From the NCBI GenBank assembly GCA_039817415.1, contig JBCBVV010000001.1, forward strand, positions 1 to 64,000: a stretch of 64,000 nucleotides of DNA, read 5' to 3'. This DNA comes from JALEFZ01 sp039817415. GTDB lineage: Bacteria; Bacteroidota; Bacteroidia; J057. This document shows positions 33,362 through 41,591 of the stretch, one piece after another (the stretch's first letter is position 1; the number at the start of each line of letters is the position of its first letter). Both the position numbers and the translations under genes were made by a program. The notes beneath the pieces were generated by a model. That model was not told the DNA's origin. It searched no databases and saw nothing but the letters and a program-made list of their open reading frames with translations.

Positions 33362-33790
33362 ATGAAAATTCTACTGAATGTTGGCAGCACGCTGCTGTGG
33401 GTATCCTTTCTAGTTGGGTATTCTTTTGCCCAAGATGGAAATGACCTATTAGGTACTTATTGGACGCCTGATCGCGATGGTCAAATCCAGATTTATCAGC
33501 AAGGTGGTTCCTATTATGGTAAATTAATCTGGGGAAAGACAGATCAGGACAAGGATGTCAAAAACCCCAATCCTTCTCTCCGAAATCGTGTATTAAAGGG
33601 GATTGTCCTATTTAAAAATTTCAGTTTTGAGGCTGGAAGCAAGACGTGGAAAAAGGGTATCATCTACAATCCAGAGGATGGAAAAAACTATGATGCAGTC
33701 ATATGGAAAGAAGATGGGAACCTCAAGGTCAGAGGCTACATTGGTTTTTCGCTATTTGGTGTAACCAAGACCTTTGCTAGGGTAGAATAG
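33362..33790 (+). CDS. Exported DUF2147 family protein
   Basis: A 142-residue protein with signal peptide (LLWVSFLVGYSFAQ). The mature region follows the DUF2147 layout: LLGTYWTPDRDGQIQIYQ, a YYGKLIWG strand, the KDVKNPNPSLRNRVLKGI segment, KTWKKGIIYNPEDGKNYD, and the closing KVRGYIGFSLFGVTKTFARV. DUF2147 proteins are small periplasmic or outer-membrane-associated beta-sandwich proteins of unknown function, common in Bacteroidota and Proteobacteria. The gene is alone on its strand here. Confidence 0.9.
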   Translation: MKILLNVGSTLLWVSFLVGYSFAQDGNDLLGTYWTPDRDGQIQIYQQGGSYYGKLIWGKTDQDKDVKNPNPSLRNRVLKGIVLFKNFSFEAGSKTWKKGIIYNPEDGKNYDAVIWKEDGNLKVRGYIGFSLFGVTKTFARVE

Positions 33791-33882
33791 GGAAAGATTA
33801 GAAAAGGAAGATGTTTTTTACATGTTGGTGCAGCTATTTCGTTCTATATGCGTTATAGGTGAAAGAACTTAGTAAAACCTCC

Positions 33883-35163
33883 ATGCGTCTCCCCTACTTA
33901 ATCCTGATATGTTTCCTTGGCTCCCTCCTTTTTTGGGGAACTGGCTGTGATATTGCACCGCCAGCACCGGGAAATCCAGACGGAGACGTTTATAGACCAT
34001 TTGTCTCTTCCAGCCGTACCTCTTCGGGTATTGACCTCGAATGGGGATGGCTGGAAAGCGGAGGGAACCAACAACCCCAAGGACAACCTGCTTCAGAATT
34101 CCGTATTCTACTAGGAAAAGCCTACACTGACTCGCTTGAGACTATTGAAATTCTTTCTGGAGATCAATTCCAGTATCGGCTTCAAGGCTTAGAAAAGGGA
34201 GTTCCTTACAAGCTACAAATTGAATCATGGGTCAGTGACTCAAACGCCAGGAAATCCCCCACCATTTCATTTGTTTATCAGGATATTGAATCGAAAGAGA
34301 TTCTTCCTCTAAGCGAGCAAACGGACATGCGATTGGGAAGTTGGGGGAGTTCATCCGGATATATTTGCTTCGAAACGGGCGATTCACTCCAGCCGAGTAT
34401 TGGATTGGCGAAATGGGAGGATGAAGCGATTCAAATCATTGGCAGTGGCCAAGATCCCAGCCTTAACAGCCTCAAAGATTTTGTAGCCTACGAGACTCCA
34501 TTGGATTCTAGCGCAGGTGCTTTGATCAATGCCATTCAAACGATTGATGTTGACAATCCCTTAGTAAGCGAGAGTATATTAGGTGGAGATAGCCATTATC
34601 AACAACCTACTTGGTCTTCAGATGGGGAATGGATGGCTTACCTGTTTAAGGGCAATGATGGTCATTGGGGGATTTATGAATACAATCCCGAAGATGGCGC
34701 CCTTCCACAAAAAATCACTTCAGGGGAATCTCAAGCAAGCTTTATTGAAGAATCAGCCATTGCTCGTCCTACTTGGTCAGCAGATAGGCAGTTTGTAGCT
34801 TTTGAACAGTTTGCAGAAAAAGAAGGAGTTGAACAAATTCATTGGAGGAGAGATATCTTTATGGCTTTTAGAACCAATGGAGAATTGTTCCCCTTTGTTT
34901 CATCCCCTTGGGACGATTACGCCCCCTCTTACTCGCAAAGCGGAAGCAAGATTGCTTTTATCAGCAATAGATCGGGAAAGGCAGAAATCTGGTTAAAGGA
35001 TACTAACAGTAGGATGGAAACGCAGCTAACTGGAAGCCCTGAATACCCTGTTTCAAATAAATACAATAAGTTGTCATGGTCATTTGACGACCAATACATC
35101 CTATACACCTTTCAAAAAGAGAATGGCCAGACCGGGCTTTGTAGCGTGAAAGTTGCAAACTAG
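33883..35163 (+). CDS. Lipoprotein with TolB-like beta-propeller repeats
   Basis: A GTG at 33859 is also possible, but the ATG at 33883 gives a proper lipoprotein signal (LPYLILICFLGSLLFWGTGC) and 426 residues. Residues about 45-130 look like a fibronectin type III domain (GIDLEWGWLESGGNQQPQGQ, EKGVPYKLQIESWVSD). The second half has PD40/TolB-type propeller units: PTWSSDGEWMAYLFKGNDGH, RPTWSADRQFVAFEQF, PSYSQSGSKIAFISNRSGKA and LSWSFDDQYILYTFQKENG. These form a binding platform in TolB-like periplasmic or surface proteins. The partner is unknown. It converges with the FAD dehydrogenase gene, 18 bp between stops. Confidence 0.85.
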   Translation: MRLPYLILICFLGSLLFWGTGCDIAPPAPGNPDGDVYRPFVSSSRTSSGIDLEWGWLESGGNQQPQGQPASEFRILLGKAYTDSLETIEILSGDQFQYRLQGLEKGVPYKLQIESWVSDSNARKSPTISFVYQDIESKEILPLSEQTDMRLGSWGSSSGYICFETGDSLQPSIGLAKWEDEAIQIIGSGQDPSLNSLKDFVAYETPLDSSAGALINAIQTIDVDNPLVSESILGGDSHYQQPTWSSDGEWMAYLFKGNDGHWGIYEYNPEDGALPQKITSGESQASFIEESAIARPTWSADRQFVAFEQFAEKEGVEQIHWRRDIFMAFRTNGELFPFVSSPWDDYAPSYSQSGSKIAFISNRSGKAEIWLKDTNSRMETQLTGSPEYPVSNKYNKLSWSFDDQYILYTFQKENGQTGLCSVKVAN

Positions 35164-35181
35164 CCAAGGTAGCATACGGTC

Positions 35182-36819
35182 CTAGGCTTTTTGCGCCACT
35201 GGGCTTCCTTCATTTTTCACCCCCTTGCCGAGGATAGATTGAATGGCCACACGGGCATTGAAAATGCAATTTCCGAGGAAGGTCCCTTCAAGTGCTCTCT
35301 TTCCGTGAATTCCCCCTCCACCAAATCCAGCGACTTCACCGACAGCGTAAAGCCCGTCCATTACCTTACCCTCTTGGTCAAGGACTTGAGATTCTAGGTT
35401 TGTCTGAAGGCCTCCCATACTTTTTCTAGTCAGGATAAACTCCCTCATCGCTACGAAAGGCATTCCTCCAGGATTTTGAATAGGCCCATAATTAGCCAAT
35501 CTGAACCTATCTCCTTTGTTTTCTCTCAGCTTTTCGAGCATTCGGATGTAAGGGTCTTGGCTATCCTTGCCCACAAGCATCATTTCGTCAAATTGATGGA
35601 TACTCTTTTTGAGGGTATTGACATCCATATCTTGGGTACCCGTCAAGGCATTCATTTTCACCACGAGTTCATCCAGGTTGGTGGCCACAACAAAGTCCTT
35701 ACAGGTCTCGATCATTTCATTGAGTAAGCCCTTGTTCCCAAATAGAATGGTCTTGGCAAAGCCCCATTTGTTCATTTCCCTTAGGGCATGGTTGTAGGTT
35801 GAGCCAGAAACACCTAATTCTTTTTTGGCGATCTTGTAATTGGTTACTTGCCACGAGTATTTTTTCTCTTGCTTGGAGATTTGCTCAACCAGATTTCTGG
35901 TATCAAATCCAGTAACCATAGGATTAGGGCCGATGGTTTTTCCCTTGTAATTTACCCAGACAGCGGTTTTGGGAGGAACCAAACTGAGTCCGTGGAATTC
36001 ATGATCTCCCTTAGGATGATGGACCCCACCAGCGTAATTCCATTGGTGCTGGAGATGGGTTATTTGAGCACCTGCTTTACTTGCCACTCCATGAATCTGA
36101 CCATCTGCAACCAAGTGAGAACCCGTCAGCATATGTGCTGGTGGTGTCCCAAAATCAGGATGCCAATGTTCTTTTACTTTTTCAACACTTCCTGTAATTC
36201 CACCTGCTGCCAAAACCGTTACAGCAGCTTCATATAAGAAGACTTTTCCCGTGGAGAGGTCAGTACCACTTACCCCTGTGATCTGGTCGTTGGTAGTCTG
36301 AAGGTCTTCTACTTTATGTTCAAAGTGAATATCCAGTAGATGGCTCATGGGATGTTCACGAAGATTTCTAATGAGTGTTTGAACCAATTGTTTCCCACTT
36401 CCCCATACAAGATGGAATCTTGGCACTGAATTGCCCTGTTTGGCAATTCCACGTTCAGCCCATTGTACGGATGGGATATATTTGATATTTCTGGGTTTTA
36501 GCCATTCGTATACCTCAGCTGTGGTTCTACTTACGAATTGCTCTGCCCATTTTTTAGGCAAATGGTCTTCTGGTCCAAATTCTGCTGCAGAGCACCAATC
36601 ATTGAAGGCAAGCTCTGGGCTATCCTGAAAACCATTTTTTCGTTGGAAGGGTGAGTCTACATAAAATATTCCACCAAATGCCCAGTTGGCCAAACCACCA
36701 AAGCGCTCAGCTTTTCCCCTATCTAGCAGTCTTACGCTTAATCCATTGTCTAGTGCTTCCACTGCGGCTGTTACGCCAGCTAATCCTCCACCGATGATGA
36801 GAATGTCCTTCTTATCCAT
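35182..36819 (-). CDS. FAD-binding dehydrogenase (COG3573/KsdD-like)
   Basis: The ATG at 36819 gives 545 residues. The dinucleotide-binding motif DILIIGGGLAGVTAAVEALD with LSVRLLDRG is at the N-terminus; the following RFGGLANWAFGGIFYV is typical of flavocytochrome c/3-ketosteroid dehydrogenase relatives. HAMREFILTRKSMGGLQTNL-like text near the end (FVAMREFILTRKSMGGLQTN) and GLYAVGEVAGFGGGGIHG carry the FAD C-terminal signature. The family removes hydrogens next to activated carbons; the true substrate of COG3573 proteins is not established. A near-match to the -7 box lies immediately before the ATG. Function beyond flavoenzyme class is uncertain. Confidence 0.9.
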   Translation of the reverse strand: MDKKDILIIGGGLAGVTAAVEALDNGLSVRLLDRGKAERFGGLANWAFGGIFYVDSPFQRKNGFQDSPELAFNDWCSAAEFGPEDHLPKKWAEQFVSRTTAEVYEWLKPRNIKYIPSVQWAERGIAKQGNSVPRFHLVWGSGKQLVQTLIRNLREHPMSHLLDIHFEHKVEDLQTTNDQITGVSGTDLSTGKVFLYEAAVTVLAAGGITGSVEKVKEHWHPDFGTPPAHMLTGSHLVADGQIHGVASKAGAQITHLQHQWNYAGGVHHPKGDHEFHGLSLVPPKTAVWVNYKGKTIGPNPMVTGFDTRNLVEQISKQEKKYSWQVTNYKIAKKELGVSGSTYNHALREMNKWGFAKTILFGNKGLLNEMIETCKDFVVATNLDELVVKMNALTGTQDMDVNTLKKSIHQFDEMMLVGKDSQDPYIRMLEKLRENKGDRFRLANYGPIQNPGGMPFVAMREFILTRKSMGGLQTNLESQVLDQEGKVMDGLYAVGEVAGFGGGGIHGKRALEGTFLGNCIFNARVAIQSILGKGVKNEGSPVAQKA

Positions 36820-36920
36820 GTGCAAATAGTAGTGTAGATGTAAACTTGAATTTACAAAACTTTTGCAAATTTCCCCTGTTCGCTATTTCAGAACGTACGT
36901 ACCATTGGTAAAGCCACTTC

Positions 36921-37931
36921 ATGTTTAAATCACTACGCGCAGTCCTCCTTTTCTTGCTATTGGGATCATTTTCCTATGCCCAGGGAGACCTCTTTGATGA
37001 TTCCACAGCCCTACATGTTTCCATAATTGCTCATTGGAACGAAGTCTTAGCGGACCGTGGAGATTCCTCTGTCTTTCACAAGGCCAAAATCAATTACTGC
37101 GAAAATGGGCAAACCAAACTCTTCCGAGCTAATATCCGCTCAAGAGGACACTTCAGAAGAAATCCTCAAGTATGTGATTTTCCTCCTCTAAAGGTAAAAA
37201 TCAAGAAAGAAGAGCGTCAGGGGACCCTGTTCAAGGAGCATAAAAATCTCAAACTAGTATGCCATTGTAAAGAAGATGCAGCCGTCTTGAAGGAATACCT
37301 CGTCTACAAAACCTATGAGATGCTAACCCCTTATGCCTTTCAAGTTCGCCTGGCCATCATTACCTACCTCGACTACAACAATGAGCTTCCTCCGGTAAAA
37401 CACTATGCATTTTTCATCGAAGATGACAAGCATATGGCCAAACGCCTAGGTGGAAAACGATTTCAAGAACCGATTGCCTCAGTAGACACGGTTAACCAGG
37501 AGCAATTGGCACTCATTCATGGCTTTATGTACATGATTGGCAATATGGATTGGAATGTTAAGATCCGTAAAAACATCAAGACGATTAGTTTGCCTCATGA
37601 ACGTAACCTTATCCCCGTTCCTTATGACTTTGATTGGTGCGGAGCTGTCAACGCCTCCTATGTTCCCCTTCCCAAAACCTTCGACAGAAGAGATATGAAG
37701 GGACTTTGTAGAACAGAAGAGGAATGGGAGAGCTTAGCATCTACCTTTTTAGATAAAGTTGTGGCCATCAAAAAATTATACAAAGGATTTGGTAGACTAT
37801 CTTATGAAGACAGAACGTACATGATGCAATATTACAGAGTCTTCCTTCGTCTACTGGATAAAAAGGAACGAATCCAGAAACATTTTATAACTCCCTGTAG
37901 TTCAGATGAGAGTTTAAGCAGTGGGAAATAA
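36921..37931 (+). CDS. Secreted hypothetical protein with CotH-like features
   Basis: A 336-residue exported protein (signal LRAVLLFLLLGSFSYAQ). The order of landmarks resembles the CotH kinase-like family: a RSRGHFRRN turn leading to strands FPPLKVKIKK, then KNLKLVCHC, AVLKEYLVYKTYEML, VRLAIITYLDYNNELPPVKH, an YAFFIEDDKHMAKRLGGK loop, FMYMIGNMDWNVK and IPVPYDFDWCGAVN. In CotH such a GNxDW segment and a YDFD segment hold the catalytic metal. The cysteines in VCDFPP, VCHC and CGAV are unusual. The match is by pattern only, so I call it CotH-like, not CotH. It is monocistronic; a roughly 140-bp gap separates it from the next gene. Confidence 0.6.
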   Translation: MFKSLRAVLLFLLLGSFSYAQGDLFDDSTALHVSIIAHWNEVLADRGDSSVFHKAKINYCENGQTKLFRANIRSRGHFRRNPQVCDFPPLKVKIKKEERQGTLFKEHKNLKLVCHCKEDAAVLKEYLVYKTYEMLTPYAFQVRLAIITYLDYNNELPPVKHYAFFIEDDKHMAKRLGGKRFQEPIASVDTVNQEQLALIHGFMYMIGNMDWNVKIRKNIKTISLPHERNLIPVPYDFDWCGAVNASYVPLPKTFDRRDMKGLCRTEEEWESLASTFLDKVVAIKKLYKGFGRLSYEDRTYMMQYYRVFLRLLDKKERIQKHFITPCSSDESLSSGK

Positions 37932-38059
37932 ATCTAAGAAGGTTAAAATTGCTCTACCTCCTCACAAATTTTGACCTAGAATCAATTTGATGTATTTTAC
38001 ATTCGAATATAATTTTTCCAACCCTGTCCCGATAAAATAGTCTTTAGCATTAACTACTA

Positions 38060-38067
38060 TAGGTTTG
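38060..38067 (+). promoter_or_regulatory. Bacteroidota -7 promoter box, nearly leaderless start
   Basis: TAGGTTTG matches TAnnTTTG and is followed by GCAAC and the ATG at 38073, so transcription would start at or next to the start codon. The closeness makes a leaderless mRNA likely. Confidence 0.45.
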
Positions 38068-38072
38068 GCAAC

Positions 38073-38438
38073 ATGAAGCAAGTTGGACATATATACAAAA
38101 TAGGGCTAGCCATTTCTTGTGCTTTTCTCCTCTTTAGCTGCACAGACTTTTACAATGGCTCAAAAATAGACCAAGGCGGAGAAGCTCAAGAAAAGCTTTC
38201 TTCCTCCCTCCTACAACTCAGAACAAGCAGCAAAAACATTGTTCCCATTGTTTCCTTTTTTGTTCCCCAACAGGATACTTCCACAGACTTTACAAGAAAG
38301 TTAGATCCCATTACAGACAACACCCAAGACGAAGATTCAGATCAAGGTGAGCCGCTACAGGATGCCAACACACCTACATGGATTAAAATGATAGGGGCAT
38401 TGGTTGATGTTTTCCTGTCCGTTTATAAGGGGATATAA
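38073..38438 (+). CDS. Small hypothetical lipoprotein
   Basis: A 121-residue protein with a lipoprotein signal (IGLAISCAFLLFSC, lipid Cys about residue 23). The mature part is acidic and low in complexity (DNTQDEDSDQGEPLQDANTP), with little predicted fold. No relatives are recognised. It is preceded by a TAGGTTTG box and followed 47 bp later by the alpha/beta hydrolase gene, so the lipoprotein could be the first gene of that operon, though its own promoter and short length make this uncertain. Confidence 0.6.
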   Translation: MKQVGHIYKIGLAISCAFLLFSCTDFYNGSKIDQGGEAQEKLSSSLLQLRTSSKNIVPIVSFFVPQQDTSTDFTRKLDPITDNTQDEDSDQGEPLQDANTPTWIKMIGALVDVFLSVYKGI

Positions 38439-38485
38439 TTTGCGAGAATGATCCAAGAGTCCTATCATTGCTCCAAATTTAAATA

Positions 38486-39259
38486 ATGGCTACCATTCAG
38501 TTTTCCCATGCCAATGGGATGCCCGCCAAAAGTTATTCCTTTTTTTTCCAACAGTTCGAGTCACAAAGCTTCCAATATGTAGATGCATTTGGTATTCATA
38601 ACCAAGGCTTTCACTCTTGGTATGAGCTGAGAGATGAGTTGATCGCTGATATAGAAAAGAGAAATAATGCTCCGATTGTGGGTATGGGCCACTCCCTTGG
38701 TGCGGTTCTAACACTTTGGGCAGCCATGAAACGTCCAGATCTCTTTTCCAAGGTGATTATGCTTGATCCTCCTTTGTTTGAAAAAAGAGTAAGGAGATTC
38801 TTAAAGTACTTAGGACCATTAGGTATAAGCGAGTATCTAGTTCCCATCGCAAAAAACGCAAGAAGGAGAAGAGATAATTTTGAGACCATACAAGACGCCT
38901 TTGATTATTGGTCTCCCAAACCCTTCTTTAAACGCTTTCACCCTTCATGTTTTAAGGATTATGTCGATCACTCCCTTGTGCAAAAGGAAGATGGGACCTA
39001 TACCTTATTTATCCCTAAAGCACTAGAAGCGAGGATATTTGGTAGAACAGCCTCTGAAATAGGATTTAAAAAAGGGAAAGTTCCAGTCTACTGGGTGTAT
39101 CCCGAAAATTCAGTTGTAAAGAAGGAGGTCATTGAAGAATATGAGAAACAATTCCCAGAAATTACGTTCATAAAAGTAGAAGGAGGGCATATGTTCCCCT
39201 TGGAAAAGCCAGTAGAAACAGCTCAATTACTTACCAAACTGATAGATAAAACTGAATGA
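38486..39259 (+). CDS. Alpha/beta hydrolase
   Basis: A 257-residue protein with the alpha/beta-hydrolase nucleophile elbow GMGHSLGAVLTL (Ser70 in GHSLG), the HANGMPAKSY oxyanion-type N-terminal segment typical of this hydrolase group, and a C-terminal Gly-Gly-His motif VEGGHMFPLEKP providing the catalytic His. It has no signal peptide. Members act as esterases, lipases or related hydrolases; substrate unknown. Its stop overlaps the start of fmt by 4 bp (ATGA), so it is translationally coupled to it, a link of gene order rather than obvious pathway. Confidence 0.9.
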   Translation: MATIQFSHANGMPAKSYSFFFQQFESQSFQYVDAFGIHNQGFHSWYELRDELIADIEKRNNAPIVGMGHSLGAVLTLWAAMKRPDLFSKVIMLDPPLFEKRVRRFLKYLGPLGISEYLVPIAKNARRRRDNFETIQDAFDYWSPKPFFKRFHPSCFKDYVDHSLVQKEDGTYTLFIPKALEARIFGRTASEIGFKKGKVPVYWVYPENSVVKKEVIEEYEKQFPEITFIKVEGGHMFPLEKPVETAQLLTKLIDKTE

Positions 39260-40251
39260 CAAAAGAGGCTAGAGACCATAAGGATTTGAAAATTATTTTC
39301 ATGGGGACTCCGGAATTTGCCGTAGCCTCCCTTCGTATACTGATAGAAGCAGGTTATCATGTAGTAGCTGTTGTGACTGTCCCAGACAAGCCAGCAGGAA
39401 GAGGAAAGAAACTAAAAGCTTCCCCTGTAAAGGAATATGCCCTAGAAAAAGGCATTCCTCTGCTCCAACCGGTCAAACTGAGAGACCCAGCCTTTAATCA
39501 GGCACTCAAGGACCTAGCACCTGACCTCATGGTAGTAGTAGCATTCAGGATGTTGCCCGAAATGGTCTGGAGTTTACCCCGTATTGGAACCTTTAATTTA
39601 CATGCTTCTTTGTTGCCTGACTATAGAGGAGCGGCCCCTATCAATTGGGTATTGATCAATGGAGAAACGCGCACAGGTGCCACCACTTTTTTCATTGACA
39701 AACAAATTGATACAGGAAATATCTTGTTGAAAACCGAGTTGGCTATTCCAGATGAGTGGACAGCGGGCGAACTCCATGACGAACTCATGCAAAAAGGTGC
39801 CTCATTGGTTCTTGAAACTGTAAAAGGGCTAGAAAAGGGTCAGCTAAAACCGATGCCACAGGATGATAGCCTCTTCAACAATCATGCGCCTAAGATTTTC
39901 AAGGAGGATTGTAAGATTGACTGGTCTCAACCTTTGAAACAGGTATATGACTTTATCCGAGGCTTATCTCCATATCCAGCAGCCTATACGCATCTGGAAG
40001 ATAAAACTGTCAAGGTGTTTGTAACAGAGAAAGGGGAAATGGAAGAAGGAATTACCCCTGGAACGATACGTTTGCCAGAGGAGAGTGGCGAGTTGGAGGT
40101 AGCTTGCCTCGATGGATGGCTTCGTATCAAATCTTTACAACTGCAAGGCAAAAAGCGCGTAGATCATCGATCCTTTTTGAATGGGTTTCGCGGGGAGCTC
40201 AAGCGATTTACTTTTGAGTCGAATAATCCTGCTATTTCGTCTGCAAAATGA
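39256..40251 (+). CDS. fmt: Methionyl-tRNA formyltransferase
   Basis: The 331-residue protein has the formyltransferase fold: KIIFMGTPEFAVASLRIL, PDKPAGRGKKLKASPVKEYA, then the catalytic N-x-H and D in FNLHASLLPDYRGAAPINW and the DTGNIL segment. The C-terminal domain (TVKVFVTEKGEME, KRVDHRSFLNG) contacts tRNA. It transfers the formyl group from 10-formyl-tetrahydrofolate to Met-tRNAi, needed for initiation. The ATG overlaps the stop of the upstream hydrolase; a membrane protein gene starts 37 bp after its stop. Usually def lies next to fmt but it is not seen here. Confidence 0.96.
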   Translation: MTKEARDHKDLKIIFMGTPEFAVASLRILIEAGYHVVAVVTVPDKPAGRGKKLKASPVKEYALEKGIPLLQPVKLRDPAFNQALKDLAPDLMVVVAFRMLPEMVWSLPRIGTFNLHASLLPDYRGAAPINWVLINGETRTGATTFFIDKQIDTGNILLKTELAIPDEWTAGELHDELMQKGASLVLETVKGLEKGQLKPMPQDDSLFNNHAPKIFKEDCKIDWSQPLKQVYDFIRGLSPYPAAYTHLEDKTVKVFVTEKGEMEEGITPGTIRLPEESGELEVACLDGWLRIKSLQLQGKKRVDHRSFLNGFRGELKRFTFESNNPAISSAK

Positions 40252-40288
40252 TGTTTACGAACGGGATTTTTTTGATAGATTTAAACTT

Positions 40289-40747
40289 ATGACAAGTTTT
40301 CACAGCAAGCAATATCCTAAATCACGTAACAAGCTGGCCATCAGCCAGGAGTATGCTATGCAGTATTATGCAGGCATCAATGTGGTTATCATGGTTTACG
40401 TGATGTTATCTGTTGTATCGGGAAATACGGATATGAATTTGTTGTGGGGGGTCTTGATTGCGGAGGTCGTAGCTGTGGTGGTGGGCAACTGGTTAGGACA
40501 ATCTCTTTTACAACGCACCTGGGCTGAGATATTCTTTGTTGGGGAGCATTTTTCCCTGATCTCAGTTGGTGAAATCCTAGATAAACCTAATAACCACGCC
40601 TTTCCCTTAAGGTTGGCCAATCCCTTCCTTGACCCAGATCAGGACAAAGTTACCTTCCACTTTAACGATCAGGTAATCACTCTTCGCCGAAAAGATTGGG
40701 AGGAGTTTGATTTGATTGTGGATTATCTGTATTCGAGGACGTTCTAA
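40289..40747 (+). CDS. Membrane protein of unknown function downstream of fmt
   Basis: The frame opens inside fmt at 40181, but the ATG at 40289 (37 bp after the fmt stop) gives a sensible 152-residue protein. Residues about 23-70 form two hydrophobic helices (INVVIMVYVMLSVVSG and LLWGVLIAEVVAVVVGNWLG). The C-terminal half is soluble and ends in YSRTF, with FHFNDQVITLRRKDWEEFDL resembling the end of a small beta/alpha domain. It is likely co-transcribed with fmt. I recognise no family. A 7-bp inverted repeat follows the stop (40753-40782) and may end the transcript. Confidence 0.7.
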   Translation: MTSFHSKQYPKSRNKLAISQEYAMQYYAGINVVIMVYVMLSVVSGNTDMNLLWGVLIAEVVAVVVGNWLGQSLLQRTWAEIFFVGEHFSLISVGEILDKPNNHAFPLRLANPFLDPDQDKVTFHFNDQVITLRRKDWEEFDLIVDYLYSRTF

Positions 40748-40752
40748 AAAAT

Positions 40753-40782
40753 CCCAGCAAAAGATGATGGTCTTATGCTGGG
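40753..40782 (+). terminator. Possible weak terminator after the fmt operon
   Basis: CCCAGCA (40753-40759) pairs with TGCTGGG (40776-40782) across a 16-nt loop. No T-run follows directly, so this is only a candidate. Confidence 0.3.
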
Positions 40783-40891
40783 TTAAAGAAATATTAGCCT
40801 TTTTGATTAGGTGAACTTATTACTAAGTTAAAATTTCGAATAACTAACAGAGGTTCTTTTTAAGCTAACTAAAGAGATTCACTCTAAGTGA

Positions 40892-41584
40892 TTATTCATT
40901 ACTAGGGGACCTTGCGAATACCTTTTCAAATTCCATAGATACCTTGAACTTTTTACCAGCATAATCGCCAACGATTTCCGGATAATCATATATATCTTCA
41001 AAGAATTGATAATTGTTTTCATCTATCGTTGAAACTATCAATGAATCAGAAGTTGATTCAAAATTTACTCTGAAGGATAAAGTTCTGAAGAATTTAGGGT
41101 TCAATTTTTTGAGATTTGAAAACCCGCAATCACTCTTCCCAATCCAATTATTAACCCTCCGAATATTATCCCTTTTCTTGGTTTTCAGTCTATCTAAAAT
41201 TGGAACAAATAAGACCCTAACCCTTAAATCATTGAGACCTTGTCTTTCTGACTTAAGAATAAATATTGACTTCTTATTCGTAAAGGTGTCACAGTACATC
41301 AAAGGAATTTTAAATCCCTTCGAATCAATATCCTTTCCAAATTCTAAGAGTGGCAGTTTAAACATACATCTCCTTTTATTTTGTGCCCCCTTCTTATTCA
41401 AGGTATATAGAGAAAAGTTAAGAAATACTTTATCTACACTCTCTAATTCCTCAATTCTAAATGATGTAGATTCTGTTTCCAATTTTTCTGAATCAAAGTC
41501 CTCATAATTACAAGCTACTGAACAGAAATTTAGGGTAATAAAAACAGCAACGATACATTTTAAACTCAATTTTTCCATGTTCAA
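40892..41584 (-). CDS. Hypothetical lipoprotein next to the RHS gene (possible immunity protein)
   Basis: A 230-residue protein with a lipoprotein signal (KCIVAVFITLNFCSVAC, lipid Cys about residue 25). The mature sequence is charged and beta-rich (VDKVFLNFSLYTLNKKGAQN, FKIPLMYCDTF, LRVRVLFVPILDRL) with several Lys runs. No family is recognised. The gene is visibly AT-richer than most neighbours and begins only 7 bp after the stop of the RHS protein, on the same strand. In polymorphic-toxin loci the gene just after an RHS protein often encodes its immunity factor, and a lipoprotein in the periplasm could guard against an envelope-acting toxin; this is inference. A large plus-strand frame (41013-41507) is antisense to it and is not favoured. 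Confidence 0.65.
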   Translation of the reverse strand: MNMEKLSLKCIVAVFITLNFCSVACNYEDFDSEKLETESTSFRIEELESVDKVFLNFSLYTLNKKGAQNKRRCMFKLPLLEFGKDIDSKGFKIPLMYCDTFTNKKSIFILKSERQGLNDLRVRVLFVPILDRLKTKKRDNIRRVNNWIGKSDCGFSNLKKLNPKFFRTLSFRVNFESTSDSLIVSTIDENNYQFFEDIYDYPEIVGDYAGKKFKVSMEFEKVFARSPSNE

Positions 41585-41591
41585 TTTCCTT

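Noticed and set aside
33859..33882. Upstream GTG start for the beta-propeller lipoprotein
   Set aside because: The ATG at 33883 places the lipobox at the usual distance; the extra residues MKELSKTS would weaken the signal peptide.
35848..36237. 129-codon plus-strand frame inside the FAD dehydrogenase
   Set aside because: It lies fully opposite a conserved flavoenzyme and shows no domain.
41013..41507. 164-codon plus-strand frame opposite the lipoprotein after the RHS gene
   Set aside because: The minus-strand frame has a proper lipoprotein signal and ends next to the RHS gene; the plus-strand frame has only hydrophobic, serine-rich shadow sequence.
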